Position numbers and translations under genes: made by a program. A DNA stretch of 64,000 bases from Okapia johnstoni. Taxonomy: Eukaryota > Chordata > Mammalia > Artiodactyla > Giraffidae. Below, one piece after another: positions 34,957 through 44,403 of the stretch. Positions within the stretch are counted from its first letter, which is position 1, and every line of letters starts with the position of its first letter. The stretch covers positions 55,092,385 to 55,156,384 of the forward strand of contig CM044315.1 in NCBI GenBank assembly GCA_024291935.2. The letters are read 5' to 3'. The notes below the pieces were generated by a model. It did not search any database. It had not been told where the DNA came from and saw only the letters and a program-made list of their open reading frames with translations.

Positions 34957-35373
34957 ATTCAGTTCATTCACTCAGTCGCGTCCGACTCTTTGCTACCCCA
35001 TGGACTGCAGCACACCAGGCCTCTCTGTCCATCACCAGCTCCTGGAGTTTACTCAAACTCATATCCATTGAGTCAGTGATGCCATCCAACCTTCTCCTAC
35101 CTTCAATCTTCCCCAGCATCAGGATCTTTTCCAAGGATCTTTTCCAACGAGTCAGCTCTTTGTATGAGGTGGCCAAAATATTGGAGTTTCAGCTTCAGCA
35201 TCAGCCCTTCTAATGAATATTCAGGACTCATTTTCCTTAGGATTGACTGATTGGAGCTCCTTGCAGTCCAAGGGACTCTCAAGAGTCTTCTCCAACACCA
35301 CAGTTCAAAAGCATCAATTCTTCAGTGCTTAGCTTTCTTTATAGTCCAACTCTCACATCTATACATTAGTACT
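34957..35373 (-). mobile_element. Second BovB 3' fragment nested in the first
   Basis: A fresh BovB 3' terminus ('cagtccaattcagttcattc') interrupts the host BovB between 'gctattcttt' and 'ggaactctgcattgag'. The uninterrupted order is seen in the sister copy at 46141-46165. Confidence 0.9.
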
Positions 35374-36084
35374 TGGAACTCTGCATTGAGATGCTTATAT
35401 CTTTCCTTTTCTCCTTTGCCTTTAGCTTTTCTTATTTTCTCAGCTATTTGTAAGGCCTCCTCAGACAACCATTTTGTCTTTTTGTGTTTCTTTTTCTTAG
35501 GGATAGTCTTGATCACTGCCTCTGTCCATAGTTCTTCAGGCATTCTGTCTATCAGATCTACCCCTTGAATCTGTTTGTCACTTACACTGTATAATCGTAA
35601 GGGATTTGATTTAGGTCATACCTGAATGGTCTATTGGTTTTCCCCACTTTCTTAAGTTTAAGTCTGAATTTGGCAATAAGAAGTTCATGATCTGAGCCAC
35701 AGTCAGCTCCCAGTCTTGTTTTTGCTGACTGTATAGAGCTTCTCCATCTTTGGCTGCAAAGAATATAATCAATCTGACTTAGGTATTAATCATCTGGTGA
35801 TGTCCATGTGTAGAGTCTTCTCTTGTGTGGTTTCAGACAATGTTTCTATGACCAGTGCATTCTCTTGGCAAAACTCTATTAGCCTTTGATCTGCTTCATT
35901 CTGTACTCCAAGGCCAAATTTGCCTATTACTCTAGGTATCTCTTGACTTCCTACTTTTGTATTCCAGTCCCCTATAATGAAAAGGACATTGTGTTTTGGG
36001 TGTTAGTTCTAGAAGGTCTTGTAGGTCTTCATAGAACCATTCAACTTCAGCTTCTTCAGCATTACTAGTTGGGGCATAGACTTG

Positions 36085-36292
36085 TGGTTGAGAATCTGCC
36101 TTGCAATTTGGGGAGGGGGTCATGAGTTCGATCTGGGAAGATCCCACATGCTTCAGGGTAACTGGGCTCGTGTGCCACAACTACTGAGCCTGGGAACCAG
36201 AACAAGAGAAACCACTGCAATGAGAAGACCTTGCTCCCCGCAACTAGAGGAAATCCCTCGAGCAGCAGGGAAGACCCATAAATAAGTATTTG
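36085..36292 (+). mobile_element. Bov-tA-type SINE nested in BovB
   Basis: Carries 'ccacaactactgagcctgg', 'gcaactagaggaaatccc' and 'gaagacccataaataag'. Confidence 0.85.
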
Positions 36293-36503
36293 ACTTCCCT
36301 GGTGGCTCAGATGGTAAAGTGTCTGCCTACAATGCGGGAGACCTGGGTTCAATTCCTGGGTCGGGAAGATCTCCTGGAGAAGGAAATGGCAACCCATTCC
36401 AGTATTCTTGCCTGGAAAATCCCTTGGACAGAGGAGCCTGGTAGGCTATAGTCCATGGGGTTGCAAAGAGTTGGATACAACTTGGCAACTTCACGTTCAC
36501 TTT
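36293..36503 (+). mobile_element. BovA-core SINE joined to the previous SINE, nested in BovB
   Basis: 'cttccctggtggctcagatg' to 'gcaacttcacgttcac'. The SINE pair is bracketed by CATAGACTTG (36075-36084 and 36504-36513). Confidence 0.92.
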
Positions 36504-37495
36504 CATAGACTTGGATTACTGTAATATTGAATGTTTTGCCTTGGAAATGAACAGAGATCATTCTGTCATCTTTGAGATTGCACCCAAGTACTGCATTTCA
36601 GACTCTTTTGTTGACTATGAGGGCTACTCCATTTCTCCTAAGGGATTCTTGCACACAGTAGTAGATATAATGGTCATCTGAGTTAAATTTGCCCATTCCA
36701 GTCCATTTTAGTTCACTGATTCCTAAAACTGTGATGTTCACTCTTGCCATCTCCAGTTTGACCACTTTCAATTAGCATTGATTCATGGACCTAACATTCC
36801 AGGTTCCTATGCAATATTGTTCTTAACAGCATCAGACTTTACTTCCATCACCAATCACATCCACAACTGGGTGTTGTGTTTGCTTTGGCTCTGTCTCATC
36901 ATTCTTTCTGGAGTTATTTCTCCACTCTTCTCCAGTAACATATTGGGCAGCTACCGACCTGGGGAGTTCATCTTTCAGTGTCCTATCTTTTTGCCTTTTC
37001 ATACTGTTCATGGGGTTCTCAAGGCAAGAATACTGAAGTGGTTTGCCATTCCCTTCTTCAGTGGACCATATTCTGTAAGAACTGCCACAGTCAGTGCCCT
37101 CGACCCTGCACTCAGCCACTGCTGACCCACACCTCCACCAGAGACTTTTGGACACTCACAGGCAAGTCTGGGTCAGTCTCTTGCGGGGTCACTGCTTCTT
37201 TCTCCTGGGTCCTGGTGCACACAAGGTTTTGTTTGTGCCCTCAAGAGTCTGTTTCCCCAGTCCTGGGTAAGTTCTGGTGGCTCTATGGTGGGGTTAATGG
37301 CGACCTCATCCAAGAGGGCTTATGCCATACCCAAGTCTGCTGCACTCAGAGCCCATACCCCTCTGACAAGCCACTGCTGACCTGTATCTCTGCAGGAGAC
37401 ACTCAAACACAGTTCTGGCTCGGTCTTTGTGGGGTCTCTAGGTCCTGGTGCACACAAGGTTTTGTTTGTGTCCTCCAAGAATCTGTTTTTATGGT

Positions 37496-39480
37496 CACTG
37501 ATTTAAAATTTCTTCAGTCTTTACAAAACATGTTCAAGACTAGATGCATCCTTTGAGATATTTCTTTCATAAGCAGAAATTCCAAGTTTATTTATTTTTC
37601 TCCTGCTAAATGTTCACTTACTAACAGAGCCTCAAGCAAAAGCTTTGAGTCACAATCATTAGAGTGAATAATATCACCATCTAGTCATTCATTGAATATC
37701 AGTTATTGAATGTCAACTGTGTCAAGCAGTGTGCTAGATGCTGCTTATATTAATAGACAGTGATAAATACAACATTTTCAAATAAGAGCACTGGACTTCT
37801 AGCAATGACAGAGTATTAACTGCTCCCTGACTTCCTCTCTTGACATAGCCAACTAAAAAATTGAACAAACTGTGATTTTTAAAAACTATTATCATATAAC
37901 AGGCAACGCAGAACTATGATATCTTGCAGAAAGGAAACAAGCAATATGAACTGCAATGTCATCCCAGCAGGAAACATGGAGGAACTTTCTAGACTAAAGA
38001 GAGAGGGATCTCAAGCAGAACATGATGGCTTCACTTAGCTGAGAAGACAGAGGCTCAGAGGGCCAAGGCAAAGTGATAGAGAGGGGAGAGAATTATTCAG
38101 GGAAGGAGCTTTAGAAACCTGTATGGGTCATTGCTTTGTGTCTTTGCATGAAAACTAAGCTACAAGTTTGTAAGTGAAACTCCACGAGACTGGGAAGAGT
38201 ACAACTACTGAATAACTGAAAACAACAATTCCCAGAGTTCACACGAGGCTGGGAGACCTCAGGGTAGAACCACAGGGTGGAACTCAAACTTCTGGGACAT
38301 TCAATAGTGAATCTGTGAAAACCAGCCACAAAGTAAAGGATACTTTATGACCCAGCTAACAAAGCTTAAAAACAAGCCTTTAAAGGGACAAGCTGAATCA
38401 GAGGTAATTTTATCATTTCCACAATAAACTTCAACATTCTCTAAAGGAAACAAAATCTAGATATTCAGCCACATCAAAATCCGCAGTGCTCAGAATCCAA
38501 GCCAAGCCAAGATATGTGGAGAAGATAATTGTGCAAGGAACTGGAAGTATTACAATGACTGTTTATAATAACCGTTTTACTATAGACTCCCTGGAAACTA
38601 GAGAAAATAAAGATTCGTGTAAAAGGGCCATTTAACTCTTCATATCAGTTTAAATGAAACTTGTATGTTTCTTTTGATAGAACACACAAATTTGGTAAAA
38701 AAAAAAAAAAAAACCTTCTTTGATAGAAAAGTTTTATTCTAGGCACTGAATTCTGGGAGATATTTATCCTATGGATTGTTTCATGTGAGCTACTAAGTAT
38801 CATAATGTTAAATGCTAGATATCATGTTGTTAAATGTATACAACTTCAGAACATAAAGTTTTGAGAATCAAAAGCTTTCATTTAAAATTTTAAAACAGTC
38901 ATTATTAGTTTCACAAATGACTTCTCACTTCTCTCCAGCTCCTTGAGGAGATGTCCTAGAAATCTATGGCAAGATATAGTCAGAATCAACATGCTAGAAC
39001 AGCAGCTAAAATAATAACAAAACAAAAACTACAATAATATGTACATCCATGTGTTTAAAACATCAACTCTTCAATCTCCCCTTCCCCTCTTCCTGTGCAT
39101 CCTCATTTCCCCTCCTCTTGTGAATTTCAGAGAACTTCTAAATGAAAATTGTATAATAAAAATTAAAGGACATAATTTAATTAAAATATCTGACATCTGA
39201 AAAGTTTTTGATTACTTGTATTGAAAGAATTTAAAAAATTAAACAGGGTAAGATCCTGGAAATTTGAGTGAGATTTCTTGACCGCCACTTCTGATCCTAT
39301 CCACATTCCCCTCTTGAGCCTGGAAACAAAACAGGAGACAATATCAGCCCCCATTGGGGATGCCTGGTCTCCAGAGCTCTCTATCCTATGATAGGGAAAG
39401 TATGGAGAGATTAGGGATCATGGAAGCAGTAAGACCTCACTGTTACCCAGGAAACAGGGCTCACGTCTTAAAGGTATCAA
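37496..39480. other. Intergenic, no gene seen
   Basis: Contains an A-tract of about 18 (38697-38714) and sequence at about 37850-38700 that could be an old L1 5' region. No reliable family call. Confidence 0.4.
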
Positions 39481-39484
39481 GCCA

Positions 39485-39900
39485 GAATATGATGTGAAGG
39501 CAGGGCACAACCTTTAAAAGAGTGACACAGCCATTGAGGAGACGACAAAAACTACTTAGAACCAACTATACCAGATGGTGGAAGATCTGACTTCTTATAA
39601 ACCTTGAGCCTCATTATAGGTTCATTGTAATAATTAGCATGGCAAATGACACACCCACAGGCATCATGACTATATAAAGACCCAAAAGTGGGCAGTGGCC
39701 CAATTCCTGTAAATCTCCACCTTTTCCCCAAAATAGTTGGAATAATCTTCCCACTTATTAGCCTGTGAAATTACTCTACCCCATACCCTAGGGCCACTCT
39801 CACCTTCTGAGATAATCTCCTTTCTGCCTATGGAATGTGTATCTCTCTAAAATAAACTTGCTTTCATTTTAGTATGGCTCACTTTTGAGTTCTTCCTTAC
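39485..39900 (+). mobile_element. ERV LTR (bovine LTR family), copy A
   Basis: Shares 'aaatgacacacccacaggc', 'aaaagtgggcagtggccc' and 'aatagttggaataat' with the two minus-strand copies below. It has TATA-like TATATAAAGAC (39670s) and AATAAA (39850s). Boundaries approximate. No viral genes are seen next to it. Confidence 0.75.
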
Positions 39901-39919
39901 ATGAAGATAAAGACCCAAA

Positions 39920-40035
39920 CATGTAAGCAAGTAAAGCAAAGAGAACACTGGGGATTTTTCCCAAAGCAGGAAAAGGAAGGATTTATTACTTGCAGCAAGT
40001 AAAGAGAGCACTGAGGATTTTTCCCAAAGCAGTGT
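39920..40035. repeat. Imperfect tandem duplication, unit about 65 bp
   Basis: 'gcaagtaaag...gagaacactggggatttttcccaaagcag' occurs twice with small changes. Confidence 0.75.
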
Positions 40036-40097
40036 CTCCCTGAACAGAAAAATTGGGAAAGTTTTAAGCTAAGGGCACATGCATATTCATGAAGGGG

Positions 40098-40323
40098 TTT
40101 GTGTGCATGCATGAGGGCAAAGTCGCTTTCTTTGCAGCCCTATGGATTGTACCCCGCCAGACTCCTTTGCTTGTGGGATTCTGCAGGCAAGAATATTGGA
40201 GTGGGTTGCCATGTCCTCCTCCTTGGGAAAGGTGATCTGCCCAGCCCAGGGACTGAACCAGGGCCTCTTAAGTCTCCTGCATTGGGAGGTAGAATCGTTA
40301 CCACTAGCACCACCTGGGAAGCC
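40098..40323 (-). mobile_element. BovA-core SINE
   Basis: Full reverse-complement SINE. TSD CATGAAGGGG at 40088-40097 and 40324-40333. Confidence 0.93.
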
Positions 40324-40333
40324 CATGAAGGGG

Positions 40334-41250
40334 CTTCAGCAGAGGAGAGAATTTAGCATGTAGTTGAGGCAAAGGTCCACAGAGTCCAAGCTTTAGTTGA
40401 CTGAAGTCAGAATTAACATCAGTCTTCCATCCTTCACCTGAGTGAGAGCCTTAGGTCCTGCAGAACTAAAAGACATGTGTCGAATTGTTACATATATTCC
40501 AAAACTAGGATTACTTTATCACCGAACTATTGTTTCTTGACTGTTTTTTCTTTACTCCTTCATTCCCTTGCCTCCCTTAAGATCGTTAATCACTGAGACC
40601 TGTTCGTGGACAAACTTTGTGGCCAGGCTTAGATCATAAAATGGCTTGGCTAAAAATGGCTTCTCTTAAGCCAACAAAGATATGCCTAGTTCTCTTTATT
40701 CCAGGGACCTCATACTCTATCTGCTTATACCATCATCGACTGGTGGATTACCTCTAGTTTGTGCAGGAAAAGAGAGAATTGCTTCCTTCACCTGCAGCAC
40801 TGCCATAGCTCAGGCTGACATTACAACCAGATTTAAGACTCAAAAGCTGACAAAGGAAAATACAACACATTCAAGGGAATATGGTATGTCAGGTTCCCCT
40901 AGAAACAATCTTTGCAACTGTAAGATTTGTGTACAGGGAGGTTTTTAGGGAGTGTTCTTGGGAACAATATTTATGATGGGTAAAGTAGAGAGAACTGGGC
41001 AGAAGGAAAATTTGATCCTTGTGCAGTTGCAGCAGAGGCTTTAGGAGTAACCATGGTGCACTTGGGACCTAGAATGAGCCTTCAGAATTTTCCTACCTTG
41101 AGGCCAGGGGGATGAGCAGTGGGATGTGGGCTATCCTGAGTAAAGAGCTATATCCTTGGGTAAAGTTATTAACTTTTGCTAAGACAATCCCCAGAAAGAG
41201 AGAGAATTGCAAGCAGCAGCCTCCAACATTCAAAGTGAAACAATTCACCT
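40334..41250. other. Unassigned sequence between LTR copies, possibly ERV-derived
   Basis: Flanked by LTRs A and B in opposite orientation. No gag, pol or env similarity could be read. Confidence 0.35.
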
Positions 41251-41256
41251 CAGATT

Positions 41257-41373
41257 GGGACTCAAACCCAGCCAAAACTCAGTTTTGGACTTGAACCCTT
41301 GAGGCATGGACTTGAACTTCGACAGAACCCTGCCTGGGACTCTAACTCACATGACTGGGACTTGAACCCAGCC
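41257..41373. repeat. Degenerate GGACTTGAACCC array beside LTR copy B
   Basis: Five related units: 41257 (gggactcaaaccca), 41286 (tggacttgaaccc), 41307 (tggacttgaactt), 41336 (gggactctaactcac) and 41357 (gggacttgaacccagcc). Each reverse complement resembles the tRNA box B (GGTTCRANTCC). Confidence 0.7.
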
Positions 41374-41381
41374 CAAACCCA

Positions 41382-41973
41382 TGATTTTCCAACTGAAATC
41401 ACAGACTTGGTTTCAGGACCGAATGAAGCTCAGATTCTTGATGTCTCATTGCAGAAAAAAACTCAGTGAGAGACAAAGTGATAGGTAAGAAATGGATTTA
41501 TTAAAAAAAAAAAAAAGAAGAAGAAATGGATTTATTTAGACAGAAACATACTCTACAGATCTCAGAGGGTGAGTGTGGCCTTGGAAGAAACATACTCCAT
41601 AGAGTGTGGGCCATGGCAGAAGACAAGAGCGGCCTCAAAATCTGGTGTGGTTAGCTTTTATGTGATGGGTAATTTCATAGGCTAATGAGTGGGAGAATTA
41701 TTCCAACTATTTGTGAGAAGAGCAGGAGATTTCCAGGAGTTGAGCCATTGTCCACTTTTTGTCTTTAATGGTCAGCCTTGGAACAGTCTTGGCACCTCTG
41801 GGTGTGTCATTTAGCTTCCTGAAGTGTTATAATGAGCATATATGGAGGATCAAGGTCTAGTCAAAGTTGACTTGTCTGCCATCTTGGACCCATTTGATTC
41901 TAATCAGTTTGCTGTATCCTTAGGCTATGTCATCCTTTCAAAATTGTGCCCTGCTCCCTTCCTTCCTGTTTCA
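41382..41973 (-). mobile_element. ERV LTR, copy B
   Basis: Minus strand begins TGAAACAGGAAGG and ends AAAATCA, a TG...CA outline. It shares 'gacaaagtgataggtaag' and 'tttcataggctaatgag' with copy C. It is interrupted at 41503-41520 by an A-tract insertion. Confidence 0.85.
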
Positions 41974-42150
41974 AAAGCAGCTGGGAGAATGAGTGCCTGA
42001 GAACTGGGAATCCAGGTGGCTTACTGTAGCATCCAACCAGGGCCTGGGAGTAAAAGACAGCAAAATTAGTCTGGTCAAATAGAATAACCACTCAGTGAAA
42101 AAGAACTGTTAGAGAAGCTGATGCCATAACTCAGGTGAGACTCAAACCAA

Positions 42151-42853
42151 CAATTTTCCTATTGAAACTACACAGCTTGTCTCAGGACCTAATGAAGTTC
42201 ATGTTCTTTTTTTTTGTTTGTTTTTTCAGAAGTTCATGTTCTTTATGTCTCAGTGCAGAAGGAATTCAGCAGGAAGGGAAGTGATAGGTAAGAAGTAGAT
42301 TTATTAATATCTTTTGTAAAGAGGTTGCAGGGAAATGGGATTTGAGAGGATGGTCCTGTCCCATGTCTCAGGCAAGTTCCTGAGACAGGCTACCGAGGGA
42401 GGGTCCTTGGTTCATGCAGGAAAATATTCAAGAGTAAGCCATAATAAAGTGAAAGCAGAGATACACATTCCATAGGCTGAATGCAGGCCTTCTCAGAAGG
42501 TGAAAGCAGCTCTGGGGAGCAGGGGTGGTTAGTGTTTATGGGCTGAGTAATTTCATAGGCTAAAGAACGAGAGGATTATTCCAAGTATTTTGAGGAAGGG
42601 GGCGGATTTCCAGGATTTGGGGCACTTCCCACTTTTTAGCCTTTTATGATCAACCTTGGATCTGTCACGGTGCCTGTGGGTGCATCATTTAGGTTGCTAA
42701 TGTATTATGAGCATGCAATAAAATCCAAGGTCTACTGGAAGTTGAATCTTCCACCAACTTGGGCCTAATTGTTTCTAATCAATTTATGTTGTATCCTCAA
42801 CAGCTATGGTTCTTTCGTCAATTAAACCCTGCCCCCTTCCCTCCTGTCTCCAA
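42151..42853 (-). mobile_element. ERV LTR, copy C
   Basis: Same family and orientation as copy B with an extra internal segment at about 42310-42470. The 5' end reads GGAGACAGGAGGG on the minus strand. It is interrupted at 42210-42228 by a T-tract insertion. Confidence 0.85.
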
Positions 42854-43204
42854 GCTAGACATCAACTTAAATGACAGAGATATAACTACAAAGGTAAGAG
42901 ATGTTAAAATAATTATGAAAATATTAACAGTAACTATGGCAACAGATTTGATAAGACAGGGGAAAATGATAATATTCTAGCAAAATAAGCATTACCAAAA
43001 TTGACTTAAGAGGGCAAATTAAATAGAGATTAGAAAAGTGACAAAGGTTCTACCATCAAACTGATCACACACCTAACAGCTCAGATAATTTCAATATTAC
43101 TTTAAACAATGCTTCTAAAACATTAACATTTATAGGAAACTCCTGAAACTGAGCAGGACCCTGGTGGGGCTTCTGGGCACAGGAAATTTTCAAACAGTTG
43201 CTAA

Positions 43205-43412
43205 TCAGGAAAAGGAAAAGACCCTGATGCCAGGAAAGATTGAAGGCAGGAGGAGAAGGGGAGGACAAAGGATGGGATGGTCGGATGGCACTGACAACTC
43301 AATGGATGAGAGTTTGAGCAAACTCTGGGAGATAGTGAAGGACAGGGAAGCCTAGTGTTCTATAGTTCATGAGGTCACAAAGAGTCAGAAAGGACTGAAT
43401 GAACAACAATCA
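43205..43412 (+). mobile_element. BovB LINE 3' fragment
   Basis: 'gaccctgatgccaggaaag' through 'gatggtcggatggcac' to 'gaatgaacaacaatc'. Confidence 0.88.
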
Positions 43413-43502
43413 GGGAAGGGAGGGGATGCAGAGACAAGGGAGGAGCAGTCAAGAAACAATATTGCAACCCTAGGGCAGTGTCCTGGTTCCCCCTCAAGTT
43501 GT

Positions 43503-43704
43503 TCAGTCACTAAATCCTGTCCAGGTCTTCGCAATGCCATGGGCTGGAGCCTACCAGATTCCTTTGTCCATGGGATTTTCCAGGCAAGAATGCTGCAGTA
43601 AGTTGCCATTTCCTTCTTCAGGGTATCCTGCCAACCCAGGGATCGACACATATATCCTACATTGGCAGGTGAATTCTTTACCACTGAGCTACATGGGAAG
43701 CCTC
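43503..43704 (-). mobile_element. BovA-core SINE
   Basis: 'ttgttcagtcactaaatcc' to 'gagctacatgggaagcc'. Confidence 0.88.
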
Positions 43705-43737
43705 AAGGGATATACATAATAGTATCTTTGAGCTCTG

Positions 43738-44133
43738 AGCACTGAAGAATTGATGCTTTCAAACTGTGCTGCTGGAGAAGACTCTTGCGAGTCCCTTGGA
43801 TAGCAACCAGATTGAACTAGTCAATTCTAAAGGAAATCAACCCTGAATATTTATTGAAAGGACTGATGCTGATGCTGAAGCTGAAGCTGAAGTTCCAATA
43901 CTTTGGCCACCTGATGCAAAGAGCCAACTCATTGCAAAAGACCCTGATGCTGGGAAAGATTGAGGGCAGGAGAAGTGGGCAACAGAGAATGAGATGGTTG
44001 GATGACATCACCAACTCAATTTGCTCAACGAGTTTGAGCAAATTCTGGGAGACAGTGAAGGACAGGGAAACCTTCGTGCTGCAGTCCATGGGGTCCCAAA
44101 GACTCAGATATGACGTAGTGACTAAATAACAAC
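43738..44133 (+). mobile_element. BovB LINE 3' fragment
   Basis: 'gagaagactcttgcgagtcc' ... 'actttggccacctgatgc' ... 'gtagtgactaaataac'. It is the sense copy facing the antisense BovB that begins at 44404. Confidence 0.9.
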
Positions 44134-44403
44134 ACCAAAGAAGTAATCTGTCATGTGGACCCTTTTCAGCTCCACTCCCTCCCCCAAGGGAAGAAAAGGA
44201 AATCTGTATGATAAAATCCTTGCATTTCCTTCCCCATCAAAAAAGATGTGCTAGCCCCAAATCACAGTTTCTTTTCTTCTTTTTTCTTTTCTTTTCTGAT
44301 CTTCCCACACCCTTCTTTTAAGAGTTCCATTTTGTATCACTTCTTGCCTTTGTAGTTGTCAGATGGGATGTTGACAGACTGATGAATTACCTAATAAAGC
44401 CAA

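Larger units (their letters stand above)
33158..37495 (-). mobile_element. BovB (RTE-clade) LINE, near full length, broken
   Basis: The minus strand encodes decayed endonuclease and reverse-transcriptase blocks. Recognisable RT pieces are 34276-34971 (DRNGMDLTEAEDIKKRWQ), 33887-34207 (KGVRRGCVLSPCLFNLYAEY) and 33378-33665 ([16 protein letters not shown]). Frameshifts and stops break the frame throughout. After removing the nested insertions about 3.5 kb remains, close to a full BovB. The 5' part (36.5-37.5 kb) holds the untranslated leader. BovB is known to be horizontally acquired in ruminants. Confidence 0.93.

Noticed and set aside
36978..37556. 192-codon plus ORF
   Set aside because: Antisense to the BovB 5' leader; no supporting protein features.
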